64,000 bases of DNA from Neurospora tetraspora (Eukaryota > Ascomycota > Sordariomycetes > Sordariales > Sordariaceae), in NCBI RefSeq assembly GCF_033439725.1, contig NW_026944384.1, forward strand, positions 6,262,001-6,326,000. Reading direction: 5' to 3'. This document shows, piece after piece, positions 21,469-33,063 of this stretch. Position 1 is the first letter of the stretch; each line of letters opens with the position of its first letter. The position numbers and the translations under genes are program-made. The notes beneath the pieces are model-generated. The model was not told where the DNA came from, ran no database searches, and saw nothing but the letters and a program-made list of their open reading frames with translations.

Positions 21469-22174
21469 ATGTCTACCACACTAGCCCCCACGTCCCACCC
21501 CCTCCCCTCCATGTCCCCAGACCTCCCCCCCGGCATATCCAAACCCCCCTTGCTAAACTACATCCTCTCCTTCCTCCTCGTCGGTCTCGCCTGGGGATTT
21601 ACGACCCCCTTCCTTCGGCGGGCCGCCAAGGCGCATAACCCTCCGCCTCACCCGCTTCTCGAGCGAGAGTCAGTGCAAAGGGGGAGCGCTGTGAAAAGGA
21701 AGGCGCTGGGCGCCTGGTTCGCGGTGACGGACCTGGTGAGGAATTGGAGGTATGCGTTGCCGTTGGGGATCAATTTGAGTGGGAGTTTGTGGTTCTTTTT
21801 GTTGGTTGGGGGGTCAGGTATGTACTCACCTCTCTGTATTCTACACCGGTTATTGGAAGGAAAATAAATGGGGGGGAAGAGTGAAATGGTTCTTTCTGGG
21901 TGGGGATGATATGCTGACAAGATGGGGTGATGAAAAACAGAGCTGAGTTTGACGGTGCCGATTGTTAATACGACGGCTTTTCTGTTTACGGTTATTGGCG
22001 AGTGGTGGGTTGAGGGGAAGGTTATCAGTCGTGGTGAGTACCTCTCCTCTAGTCTAGTGTTTGTGTGGTGAAGGAGCAGTAGCTAACTAACGGGGATCTC
22101 AAACAGAAACCATGCTGGGAATGGTCCTGTGTTTGGGCGGTATTGCGCTTTGTGTTCAGAGCAAGAATGTTTGA
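21469..22174 (+). CDS. TMEM234 / UPF0546-like small multi-pass membrane protein
   Basis: Exons are 21469-21817, 21941-22033 and 22107-22174, with introns of 123 and 73 nt, giving 169 aa. The three exons join in phase to give NWRYALPLGINLSGSLWFFL, then LSLTVPIVNTTAFLFTVIGEWW and LGMVLCLGGIALCVQSKNV, the signature of the TMEM234/UPF0546 family. About four hydrophobic helices are visible (near residues 27-45, 100-118, 120-140 and 148-166). The family resembles half of an EamA/drug-metabolite transporter and is predicted to sit in an internal or plasma membrane; its substrate is unknown. An ATG 53 codons upstream in frame gives a non-conserved leader, so I chose the ATG that follows GCAAAA and starts MSTTLAPTS. 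Confidence 0.9.
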
Positions 22175-23387
22175 GCGTTGGTGTTAGGATTGGATATCTA
22201 GTTTTGAATATGTTCTGTACAGTTACAAGTACGGTTGGTGATGTTGAATCAATTTCGAATATCTATAGCTCTAACTCCCTCGAGTTTTCGAGTTCTCGTC
22301 TTTCGTGGTAGCAGTGTGACAGTGATGGTCAAAGACATGATATATCGGAACCACCAAGTTCAGGACATATCGGAAAGACTGCGCTCGTTACTATCCCCAG
22401 GTCCCCATTCTGCTGCCATAGACTTATTCACATGTCACCTATTAGTTACATATTCCCAGCCCCGCCAAGATCTCGATGTCAAAGCCTACTGTTCTTGGCA
22501 ATTGCTTAACTTTCGTCTTCGGCACTTTGTAAGTGCGGCAGTTGGTATCGCGAGAGTATTTTGCGGGTTAAGGTCGAGCGAGGGCCGTCGGCTGAAACCA
22601 CCTCAGTCAATATCCAGTCATGTCACATGTTCCCGAGAAGCGATTGTACTGGATAGATGTCCCATTGTCACTACTACTTCCCCCTTTCTCCTAGGTAGGT
22701 AATCCCAATAAGTCCCCTGCGCCAGGCAGTAACCCTAGATCTCTTATCTTCCCTATCCACTCCTAGGTATCCCCCACCACAAGCCCTGACAGGCATCCAA
22801 AAGACTTCCAAAGCGCGTACCGGACGCCCTGCACCGACGACAAAAAAAGGAGAAGCAAGTATGTACGTGCAAGTTTTGAAGAAAAGGAAAAAGAGGAAAG
22901 AAGAACCAACAGCCAAAATGCTGAAAAGAACAAGAAGAAAACAAAACCCGACTTTTATGCCCTTCATATGCTGCCCATGCAGAAAAGCCAGATCCAAACA
23001 ACAGAACAGCAGAAAAGAACAGAATAGAGAGGATAGAGCAGAAACCAAGAAAGACCAGAAAGAAAGAAAAAAACAAAACAAGAACCCCCTCTAACCCCCT
23101 TTTTGTGTAACGATGATGCAAAAGATGCAAAAGAACAGAAGCGAGAAAAACTGTTTGACCAGCAGAGAAGCGAAGTGTTGGTGGTGTTGTTGACGTTGGT
23201 GGTGTTGCCACTACCTCAGACAGATGACCCCTTTTCAGGACTGTCACTGCTGCGGTATGTCGCCGTCCATGTCGAGTGTCTTTGAAAGATTGTAGGATCG
23301 AAGAGAGGACATATCGGCGATATTGTGTCCTCGTCTTGTCGTCGTTCGTGTCGAGCGAGTTCATCAACAGGAAGGACGAGTGCCGAT
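22175..23387. other. Intergenic region between two convergent genes
   Basis: This is the shared 3' side of the TMEM234-like gene and the small unknown minus-strand gene. A 220-codon minus-strand frame (22753-23415) is hydrophobic only because the plus strand is A/G-rich. It overlaps the end of the neighbouring gene and shows no start or conserved motif. I see no real gene. Confidence 0.4.
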
Positions 23388-24620
23388 TTAGCACTGCCTC
23401 CTCGAACGAATCCACCTCTGGACCTCCCTGAGGCTCGGGTCCTCGTCTATCCAGCGGCCCATGTTGATGTCGTTCGCTTGGAGCTCGGCGTAGACTGCTT
23501 CGTCGGTGATGTTTGCTAGTTCCTGTTTTTCGTCACAATCTGTCAGCCTCCTCTATCCCCATCACCACCACCACCACAGTCCAAAAGAAAAAAAAAAAAA
23601 AAAAAAAAAGACGGAAGTACTCACAACCCTCAACTGCCCATCAACCTCAACCATCCCCTGTCCCCCTCCTCCCCCTCCATTCACAACCACAGTCTCCCTC
23701 CACCCCACCCACCTCTGCGCCGCCGCCTGCCTCAAATAAATCTTTTGTCCCTCATGTCTCCGCGCATACGCATCCAGCAAGACCTGCTTCAACTCGGCCT
23801 TCGCCTGCTCATCCGGCCCCGGACCGGAAGCACAAGGAATGGAAATGTCGGCCGCGCAGTTGAGAATGTGTTGCCCGTCCAGCGCGCATTGTCGCAAAGC
23901 GGCCCACCCTTCCGTGTAGTACTCGTCTGGGTTACCCGGGGAGGTGGGCGCGGCGGCGATGTAGAATTGCAGGGTGCGGAAGTCGGAGAGGAGCTCGGCT
24001 ACGCGGGCTTCACGGAGGGGGTTTACTGGTAGGGGGTGTTAGTAATCGTTGAACGGTAGTTGAGTGTTGAGTGTTGAGTGACGTGGAGGAAAGTGTCAAG
24101 GAAGGCAAGGGGTAGGGGGGTGGTTCTTGCTGTGGTTTGCTTGGTAATGTTCGACTTGGGGGGAAGGAGTGATGGAAGTGATGGAGTGAAATTGTTCCTT
24201 GGCTCGGAAACATTATTTGCAATGTTATGATGATGGATATTCTGTAAAAACATGGGACTTGTCCTTGGTTCTGGTCTTCTGGATATGTGTGAAGCTTTGT
24301 CCACGTCCTGTTTGGGTAAAGTTTTGTGGTGGTGGCGTCCCTAGTACGCACCTGAACCTCTACCATGGGTGTGTGTATGGGTCTTGGAAGGGTATGAGTG
24401 GTTGTGGGTGGGTGTAAAGGTGCGTACGGCAGTGGATGGTGGGAAAAGGGTGTGGTAAATCCCTATAGGGAGGTCAAAGGGAGGTGTGTATGCCAGTGCC
24501 ATGTCTGTGTGGATGGATCTCCCAAGGCTCTGGTAGGCCCGGCAGGGGAACGGCAAGTGATTTGAGTGGGGAGGGAGGAGTGGGAGTGACATAGACAAGG
24601 TACTTACGTCCGTCAGACAT
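23388..24620 (-). CDS. Small conserved-looking hypothetical protein
   Basis: The model has exon 1 at 24620-24608 (MSDG plus one base), an intron of 582 nt, exon 2 at 24025-23625, an intron of 102 nt whose pyrimidine tract includes 22 T (A on the plus strand), and exon 3 at 23522-23388, giving 182 aa. The joins are in phase. Segments include NPLREARVAELLSDFRTLQF, GWAALRQCALDGQHILNCAA, KAELKQVLLDAYARRHEGQK and a C-terminus MGRWIDEDPSLREVQRWIRS. Composition is that of a soluble helical protein, and no family is recognised. Exon 2 is the best-supported part. The tiny first exon and long first intron are inferred from the perfect donor after ATGTCTGACGGAC and the phase-compatible CCAG acceptor. 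An additional internal exon is possible. Confidence 0.55.
23588..23609. repeat. Poly-A tract (22 nt) inside an intron
   Basis: A run of 22 A on the plus strand, equal to a poly-T run in the second intron of the minus-strand hypothetical gene. Confidence 0.9.
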
Positions 24621-27600
24621 GGTTCCGGTTGTTGTGGGATGGGTATCCGAGAAGATGGATTTTTGGTGGTAGTGGAATTTGGAGAAGACCTTCAGAGGCA
24701 AAAGCTCTTGACACTTCTTGGTGGTGAAGAAGGGAAGAAAGGAAGAAACAAGAATAGTGTCGTCGAGGTATGAAGCGAATTCGGTGAAGGGATGGCTGGT
24801 ATAGCTGAGAAAACCAAGACAACCAACTGCAAGTCAATGCGAGTTGTAACGAACTGGCAAGTCTGGAAGAAGGAAGAGATTGGCGGCGGCGTCGGTTCAG
24901 ATGCTGATCGTGATCCCCTGGACAACTGAAGACTGAGGTGGTGTGTTTAGATGGCTCGATGCTGTTGAATGATGGGTCGTGATGGCAACTTGGGAGGCGA
25001 TGTTTGAGACCTTTTGTATAAAATCGATCCCATCATCATGAAAAAGAAAACAAAACCGTTGAAGGCATGTGGAGGAGTGGTGGAGGAGTTGAAAGGCACT
25101 CCCCCTGACTAGGACCGTGGAGGTAAACCGATCATGGATTGCATGTGTGTGTGTACTACTGGTACGTAGTTCCATGTCCAGTCGAACGAAGAAGCCATCA
25201 CGACTATTCCCGGTCAACACCTCATGGTTCTACCAGTGTTCCCCGAGCCCAAGGCTCACGCCGGGCCGCATCGTCCACTAACATTGACGAGATGGAGATG
25301 GATGTTCATCAGCCGCTCGACCTAAACCCTTGGGTTGGGATGTGTTGTCCCACCAAAGGAAGGGAATGGAAGGGATAGATGCTAGTTCGCGATGTATGAT
25401 GGCTCGCGGGAGTTGGAGTCATGGCTAGCAACAAACCCCTACCAAGCTGTAAAGCTGCATGAACTCCATCGTGGAGAGTCACGGCGAGGGCCATACAAGT
25501 TGCGAATCGGGCATCCGATGAGGTCATGAGGCGTCCTGACTTTCCATATCCCAACGCAGGTACAAGTGGCTAGAGTCTAGTGTGCGTGTGGGAGACTGTA
25601 TGGAGCATGTCACGACGGCCACAACGGCTTTTACTCCACAGGCTGTGAAGTCCGGCACGAGCGACTTGTGTAAGGCTAGGGAGACCATGTTTTGATAACT
25701 GTACGGGTCGGACTTCATGATCCTAGTCCACCTGGGAATTGGAGCCGCTGCATGCAGGAGAAGTGGGAATAGGTGTCCGATGGAGATGGATGCCAGATCT
25801 TTGGGCGGTATGGGGTTGGCGTGGTGACCCTGCCTCCCCCCCGGGTCGGAGCCTCGGACGAGTTTGTCGTCAGAGCCTTGTTCAAGCCTCAATATCAAGT
25901 TGAAGTCTGAGCGGTAAACAGTTCTTGTGCTCCGTCATCCCGTCATCTCTCCAGCCATAACCCAGCATGTCCAGCCATATCCAGCCCGTAAGCGCCCCTA
26001 AGCCAGGAGGACGCCAAAGCCAGTGTTGATGCCGCCAAAAGGAGGCTCTTAGTTTGTTGCTCATCATGGCAAAGTGACGGCGGTGACACAAAACCAGCAA
26101 AAAAAAGGACAAAGTCGCGAATTGTGGAGTGTCTAGCAGGCCCAGCAAATCCCGATTAGGAAAGATAGACGAGCCTTCAGCGACGCCACAGGCGATTTCC
26201 TATGGCGGTATCCGCAGCAACAGCAAAAACAGAGAGGCAGCCCAATATCAAATCAACATCATCTGTGGCTCAGGACAAGCTCAGGTGTCAACCCGACCAA
26301 TCACACCTCGGCAACTCTAACAGCACTAACCTAGAAACACGTTTTCCTGGGCTGAGCTGAGGCAGCGAATCTGGTTTGAGCTTTCTTTAGCACATTCCTG
26401 AAACCGACAGTCTGTTCTCCCACTCGGCTCCGGCAGATCTTTTGAAGGTCAGGGTTGCATCGGGCCCCTCTCCCCGACAGTGACCTCATGGTGTTTCCAC
26501 ACTTGTTCAATTGAAAAGTCCGAACCTCACCAAAGCAAAGCCCGAAACATCCAGGACAGCTTCATGTCGGCATCCACATTAGGAATGATTCTTTTTCCAG
26601 TTCAGAGCTGTGATGTTCTCCAAGCTCCAGTCGCAGCCCCCTTCTCCTACCATTTTCAGTATCTGCATCATCTCTATCCAGCTCGGTCACTCCCCCCATT
26701 CCCCTTCCCGTTAGCAACGTATTCCCAAGTCTTCCATGAGATACTACCCTTTGGAAATCTCGAAAGTCCATGGCGTTCTCGCCCTTCTCCCAAAATCCTG
26801 AAACACCCATTCCCATTCGTCAAACATCTCATGGTAGTCTCCATGCCCAACACAACACCGATCCCACAGTCTCGGAACAGTGTTCATGGCTCCATCCATC
26901 CCGGGAGAGGCAGCCTTCAAGAGAAGTTTCTTTTCGAGACTAGTGAATATACCTCCCATAAGCCAAGAAAGGGGGTTGCATGCCACATCGACATCGATGG
27001 ATGCCACGCATTCCGCTTTCCTTTTTTCCTTTTCCGCTTTGAGACTTACAGCACTAGCTTCAACGTCCTTCCCTTCGGTGTTGCGTCTTCTTTCGATTTC
27101 CATTTGTCCACTTCTAGAGGCTCCATCACCAACAATCTTTCCAGGAACATGCTTCCTTTTTTTGTTGGGTTTGGATTTTTAGTGTTAGTTGCCCGTGCCG
27201 AGTGGTCGCCTGGCCCCGTCACCCCCGTGCCTTGTAGCCGAACCCGAAGTGTGGACGGACTAGGTAGACTAGATGGTGAGCGGGCCTGTTGAGGCGGCCA
27301 CCCTCTGAAGAGCCTCAATGTGTGGAGAGTCGAGATTCGAGGTCGGCGGTGATGAAGGTAGTGTACGTAGAGAAAGTTGCTTCGAATTATACCGACGTTT
27401 GCTCAAAGCTCAAGAGTGGTTGATCCATAACCAAATCTCGGTGATCACTTCACTTCAATCTGATATCGTGAGGTTGACTCCCCTCACCTTCAAAATCTCT
27501 ACCAAGGTACCTTACATACTTCGACGTCGTCACCCCAGCGACGTACACTTTCAAGTCCGTCCACACTGCACGTCCGGACCGCATGCCGGGAGGTAATGTG

Positions 27601-28642
27601 ATGCCCCATGTCATGTCCCTACGTACATCGCAGTACACTACACTACACCAAAAAAAGGTACGTACCCCATTGGCTGGTTCCCGTGCAACCCAACCACCAC
27701 CATATCGGGAGGCCACCACCACCACCCACCACCCACCACCCTCCACTAGCGCCGTCTTCAACACCATCAACAACCTAACGACATCTCAACATCGAAAATC
27801 ATCAACCATCCCCCTTTGCACCCATCTTTCCCCACGTCCAACTGTCTCAACTGCAAAATGCAACGAAGCACGGCTCCGTTCTCCCGGTACGGTCTAGTCT
27901 AGGTAGTCCCACCTACCGTTGCCCGTTGCCCGTTAACCGGTTTACTATCCTAACAATCTTTGAGCTTTGAACTTTGCTTCTTCTGACTTCTCGCTTGTCG
28001 CTTTGACTTTTTTTTTCCCCCTTCCAGTCACATTAGACATATTGGTCATGTTGGTACCCAACACACTCACACTGTCGAGCCTCGAAGTGACTGAAAGCGT
28101 CAGTCAGGCTCGTTTCAGCCTTCAGCTCTGTCCCCAGCACGGCTGCAAGGCTGGATCACGACTTAGCAGCTTCCTCTTTGGATTCTTGCTGTACAGTAGT
28201 AAGGAAAGGTAGTGAAGCCTATCGATAGCCTGCTGTATACTGTGAGTCTGTCTGTGATGATGATTACTCCTTGTCACATATACAGACAAGCCAACGACGT
28301 TCAAGTGCCGACATATCAGAGCCTTGTGATTGCGACTGGGCCAGATGGTATCGAACGATATTGACGTGCTCACGTGCGAATTATCTGTTCTGCTTATGCA
28401 ATCAATCACCATTATTCACCACTACCACTATCTTTTTCATGGGCCATTATCATTTCATTGCTTGCTTTCAGCTCTCAGCTATCAGCTCTCTTAGACACAC
28501 CCATCTTCGGATTCTCCGTGAGTCCATCTATCGATGATTTCCAGCTGCCTCCAGGGTAGCATCCCTTTCCTCATTCATCTTCCAGATAGACCACGTCACA
28601 GCGTCAACCACCAAATAGTCTCCGTCTGCCTGCCTGCCTCCC
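24621..28642. other. 4.0-kb region without a recognised gene
   Basis: Its left end is the promoter of the small hypothetical gene and its right end the 3' side of the proteasome gene. A 270-codon plus frame (26480-27292) and a 119-codon minus frame (26744-27103) overlap each other. Neither shows a family motif, so I call no gene. No transposon ends or tandem arrays were seen. Confidence 0.4.
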
Positions 28643-29875
28643 TCAGTCCTTCTCGGCAATAGCTTGTAGCCTCTCATCAATCTCATCCTCGGTCAACGTC
28701 CTGAAACCGGGGTATGTGCCCTCCTTTCCGTCCGGCCTGGGTCCACCGACGATACCAATCTCGATCTCGGTCTTCTTGAAGTCCATGCTTAGCACCGTGC
28801 TGAGCGTGGTGATGGCCAACTCCACCACCTCCTTCCAGTCACCGGGCGCGTGATCCTTGTTCTTGAGCTTCTTCTCCAGGTGGTTGAGGGCCTCCTGCTG
28901 CTTGGGACCCGCCGCGGTGCCCTTGTAGCCTGTGTAGTAGCCTGCCGGGTCGCACTTGAACAGCTGAGGGCCGAACTCCGAGTCGAGCGATATGAGGGTG
29001 ACGGCGACGCCGTATGGGCGCATGTAGGCCTGCAGTTGCAAAAAAAAAAAAAGTCTTCGGTCAGTTATCCTCTTCCTGTTTAAAGACTAGTGGTCCGCTG
29101 CGGGGGGAGCTGGAGCTAGCTTACGCGCTGAGTGTAGACCTGGCTGATGTTGGCAATGCGCTTGGCCAAGGCGTCGCATGGCATCTCGTAGCCAAACTTG
29201 TATCGGAACTCGGCAGCCTCTCCCTGGGCGCGTTGTGCGAAGGCGCGCGCATCGGCGATGGATCCGGTCATAACGCAGCCAACCGAGGGCGAGATCTGGA
29301 AGATGTGGGAGACGGAGGAGGGGTCGATGAGCTTATCCTGTTGTCGCATGCCCGTCAGTATATCAACCACCCCAAAGAAAGCTTGCAAGTTCCAGGACAA
29401 CGTACGGGAACCTTCTTCTGGGACAGAACTACCGCGCAGTCCTTCCCCCTGACGCCGAGCGACATGATGTTCGCAGCTGTGATGGCCTTGAAGGCATATT
29501 CTATCATGGTCCTCCATCGTCAGCATCCCTGTTATCCACCAGTAATGTCGAGCCTCCTCTAGTCCACCATCATCGGTCGCCTTCGCGTATCGGTGTCTGG
29601 GATCGGGTCGTAGAGGGGTCGACGGTCGACGGTCGAGGGTTGTGGTACGCCAGTCGGACGGGAAGATGCAAACATACCAACTTGGTACAATCTTCCCTGC
29701 TCGGAGAAGATTGTAATGTGTCTGTCGTAGCCAGCGCTGCCTGTCGTGGGGGTGGTATGTTAGCCATGGTGCCTACATCATAGCATGGTGATAGCTTGGA
29801 GGAGCTCCAGTTAAGTGGGTAGAGCGGGCAGCCCAGTTGGTGGTCGAACCCAAGCTGACTTGACATACCCGACAT
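28643..29875 (-). CDS. SCL1: 20S proteasome subunit alpha-1
   Basis: There are five exons: 29875-29869, 29740-29678, 29500-29406, 29337-29125 and 29029-28643, giving 254 aa. The first exon carries only ATGTCGG. The joined N-terminus [20 protein letters not shown] continues with [15 protein letters not shown], the proteasome alpha-type signature including the Y-D-R gate region. Later motifs [15 protein letters not shown] and [23 protein letters not shown] are characteristic of the alpha-1 (Scl1/PSMA6) subunit. The protein sits in the outer ring of the 20S core, contributes to the substrate gate and contacts the 19S particle. It lacks protease activity, as expected for an alpha subunit. It is divergent from the WKF-domain gene, with 981 bp between the starts. 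The symbol is that of the yeast orthologue. Confidence 0.95.
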
Positions 29876-30856
29876 CTTGAATGTTTGATTAAATGGATCG
29901 GTCTATGTGTAGTCGTGATGCAAAGGAAGAAATCGCCGGCTTCGGTTGGAAATCAATCGTGGTGTTTGTTTGTTGACGTCTGGAGATGGATGGGTTGAGT
30001 TGGTGGCAGGCAGAAGGGAGCTTCGTCGTTGGTCAAGGCGGCGGGCGGGATGGATGCATTGACGATGTCCAGCAACTCCAGTGGACAGCTGCTGCTCCAG
30101 CGCCCGCCATCGAACGCGTTACGGCGGGATTGCCTGGAGGAAGAAGGCTGACGATCTGATAGGCCAAGGACACCAGGTGACGGCCAGCCGCCTGGGCCAG
30201 CCCATCGCCCGCCAGCCCAAGAGCAAGACGGAAGCAAGCAAGACAGCCCCACACGATTCCCGCAGCTCAAGATGACCCCACTCCCGTCGAACTGACAGCT
30301 TCAATCCACTCTTGCCTGCCGAGCTCTCGTCGTCCAGATTCCCCAGATCTACCCCACTTTATTTCCATCTCTTATCACGACCAGGACCCCTGTTGTAGGG
30401 CGCCGATAAGCTCTCTAGCGGACAGAAATTTGCGATGGATTTGGAGGAGAGTGGCAGTCGCAGTTCTTCAATCGCAATTCGGAATCTCAGACAGCGACAC
30501 CACCAATAACATCTCCAATTCCCGCCGCACCGCAATCAAGCACCGGACCTTTGAGCCGACCAACGAACTGGGCCTTGGCTGCATACCTGTCCCGTACTCT
30601 CACCATCATCAATTGAGTTCTTTTTTTCCCAAGTAACTCCCGGTCCCTCGTGTAATTCTACCGTCTGTAGTGGCCGCCCACGTCACTCGACTCTTCCTGT
30701 CGCGTACCGATTCCGATCCGACACACCACATCACTTGGTCTGGGCACACCACATACAGCATAGTCGCAGTCACAGTCACATTCGACATACATCCTCCATA
30801 CTTTACCCTCTTTTCCCCTCCTCTCTTAATCTTCCTCCTCCTTCCTCTCGCCCACC
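29876..30856. promoter_or_regulatory. Divergent promoter region of the proteasome alpha-1 and WKF-domain genes
   Basis: 981 bp between two outward-reading starts. No coding sequence is supported. I looked for a GGTGGCAAA-type proteasome control element and did not see a clear match. The last 150 bases before the + gene are C/T-rich. Confidence 0.5.
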
Positions 30857-32176
30857 ATGTCCGCCGTCCCGGCCTGGAAGCGATTGGGTCTCAAGCTCAA
30901 GGGGTCTGCTGGTGACAGTCCTGCGGCCGCCCCCTCGACAACAAGCACACCATCCGCCACCCGTCAGCCAGCTCCCGCGACCAGCGCACTCAAGAGGAAA
31001 CTGCCATCCCAGCAACAGTCCTTCAACAACCAGAACAACTACCCTACACAAAACAAGCGATTCCGCCCCGATAACTCTGCCGCTCCCACACAACAGAGGA
31101 AGTCCGTCTCCTTCTCCCAAGAAACCAAGACCACCTCCACCACCGACGCCGCCGCCAAGGAGAAGAAGCGCGAGAAGAAGAAGGCCAAGAAGGCGAAGCA
31201 GGCCTCCAAGAAGTCCGCCGAACAATCCAAGAAGTCCAAGTCCGACACCAACCTCGAGCCCTCCCTCGCCTACCTGCGCCAGTGGCACTCTGCCCGCGAA
31301 CAGTGGAAGTTCAACAAGAACCACCAGACGCTGCTGATCAAGTACGTGTTCGAATCCGACAAGGTTCCCTCGGCCGACGTCCCCGTTTTTTATCAATACA
31401 TCCGCGACCTGAAGGGCTTTGTGCGCACGCGGCTGCGGGAGCAGGCGCAGGAGATCAAGAAGAAGGATATGGAGGCTGGCGCGTCTGCTTTTCCCGGTGG
31501 GGACAAGGCGAAGGAGAAGAACGAGGAGAAGCAGAAGCAGTATGAGGATGCGATTGCGAGGTTCTTGGAGGATCAGAAGGAGAGAACAAAAGAAAGCAAG
31601 AAGCGCAGCTTTGACGAGGTCGAGTTCGTCTTGAGGATAGCGCCTAGCAGCGGCAGTGACAAGAAGGAGAAGAAGAAGGAGAAGAAGGACAAGGATGGGG
31701 TGGATAAGGATATCAAGGAGCGTTTGATCAACCGGATTCGTGCCGAGATGGTACTGGAGGAATTGGCGGACTCTGAGGACGCCACTTCCACCACTACCAC
31801 CGCCACCACCACCGCTACCTCTGCTTCTTCCTCCACCGCCGCCGCCGCCGCCGCCGCCCCTGCTCCTCAACCACAGACCGCGAGGGTCTCGACAGACGGT
31901 CAACAACCCGCCAAGCGCCGTAGGTTACGTAACAAGCGTACGGACATCAGCGATAGCGAGAGCTCGGATTCTTCGGACAGCGATAGCAGTGATTCCGATT
32001 CCGACTCGGATGAGGAGATGGCGGATGCGGGAGCCAAGACGCAGACTTCGACCAGCAGTTCCTCTTCTTCGTCTTCTTCATCCTCGTCGAGCTCAGAGGC
32101 GGAGGCTTCCGAGTCGGAGGGTGAGAAGAGCGAGGAGAGCGATAGCTCGGAGAGCAGTGATAGCGATAGCGACTGA
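30857..32176 (+). CDS. WKF-domain nucleolar protein (C7orf50-like)
   Basis: A single exon of 439 codons. Residues about 100-130 are a Lys-rich patch (KEKKREKKKAKKAKQASKKS) suited to nucleolar localisation. Residues about 135-200 form the WKF domain, with SLAYLRQWHSAREQWKFNKN followed by HQTLLIKYVFES and a conserved FYQYIRDLKGFVRTRL. The WKF family is named for that Trp-Lys-Phe and is linked to ribosome biogenesis. The C-terminal third is disordered: Ala/Thr-rich, then a long Ser/Asp/Glu run with SDSDSS-type casein kinase 2 targets like those of Srp40/Nopp140. The exact function is not established. Confidence 0.88.
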   Translation: MSAVPAWKRLGLKLKGSAGDSPAAAPSTTSTPSATRQPAPATSALKRKLPSQQQSFNNQNNYPTQNKRFRPDNSAAPTQQRKSVSFSQETKTTSTTDAAAKEKKREKKKAKKAKQASKKSAEQSKKSKSDTNLEPSLAYLRQWHSAREQWKFNKNHQTLLIKYVFESDKVPSADVPVFYQYIRDLKGFVRTRLREQAQEIKKKDMEAGASAFPGGDKAKEKNEEKQKQYEDAIARFLEDQKERTKESKKRSFDEVEFVLRIAPSSGSDKKEKKKEKKDKDGVDKDIKERLINRIRAEMVLEELADSEDATSTTTTATTTATSASSSTAAAAAAAPAPQPQTARVSTDGQQPAKRRRLRNKRTDISDSESSDSSDSDSSDSDSDSDEEMADAGAKTQTSTSSSSSSSSSSSSSSEAEASESEGEKSEESDSSESSDSDSD

Positions 32177-33063
32177 GCTTGGTTCTGTTAATTTGGAGAT
32201 ATCTTGTTTAGAAGTAGAAGGGTTGTCAGGTTGGGTTAGAGGAAAAGCTTTCTGTACATTCTGGCTTATGGGTGGTTATATCTCTGTTGTCTAGATGTTT
32301 TACGTAGAAATGGGATGGAAAAGCAGCTTTTAGGGGGCTTTCGAAGATACCCGCGCACCCCTTCTTCACATCATAACTGTTCCTGTCCAGTATCTCCGCC
32401 CATGCTTCTGAGATCTCGAGTACTTGCTCGCGACTAACGTTTAAATAGTAGTATGTGGTGTTCTGTTTAGACATGTTCCGAGACCAATCATCACTACCAA
32501 CCACCTTTCCACTTTTCCACAACAAGAACAAGCTTCATGCACGACATCAACCATATGACAAATGTGAGGGGTACCGTATACAATCAAATAATAAGCAGAA
32601 AAGCTCCCGCTGCGTTTTATTCGATATGAAGTCCATGTCATTCATCATAACACATTTCAAGTTTGAAGGTATCGAACTTGAATCCCAAAACCACTATAAA
32701 GCTAAAGTTGCCTCCCAAAAATAGTCCCAACGCCATCCCGGATATCCAAAACTAAAACAAACTTCTGCTACGCAGAAAAAAGAGCAGAAGTGCCTCCTAT
32801 CCAAAACCCAAACCCCCTTTTCGATGATCCCTCGCTGTGTGGTGTGGTGTGATCCAATGATCAATCAATCAATCATGCTTGCTTGCTTGCTAAATCCAAA
32901 AAGCCTCCAAAAAGCCGACCATCCAAAAAGCGAAACCAACCTGCTAACCTGTCTTGTCTTGAGGTATTGTATCAATATGTGCAGTCCTCCGGTTATATAC
33001 CAACCCAACTCTTTTTCCTCCTCCTCATTTGTTCGTAACCTCAGTTCACAAGCTCAGCTCAGC
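32177..33063. other. Intergenic region between two convergent 3' ends
   Basis: 887 bp downstream of both the WKF-domain gene and the SIS-domain gene. Short words repeat (CCAAAAAGCC and AATCAATCAATC near 32860-32925). No gene is supported. Confidence 0.45.

Noticed and set aside
22753-23415. 220-codon minus-strand Phe/Leu-rich frame
   Set aside because: Its hydrophobicity comes from A/G-rich plus-strand DNA, it overlaps the last exon of the neighbouring gene in another frame, and it lacks a convincing start.
26480-27292. 270-codon plus frame and an overlapping 119-codon minus frame (26744-27103)
   Set aside because: They overlap each other, show no conserved motif and have no good splice partners. 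Neither can be preferred, so no gene was called.
30803-31906. 367-codon minus-strand Leu-rich frame
   Set aside because: Antisense of the Lys/Glu/Ser-rich WKF-domain gene; Leu runs are reverse complements of AAG/GAG codons.
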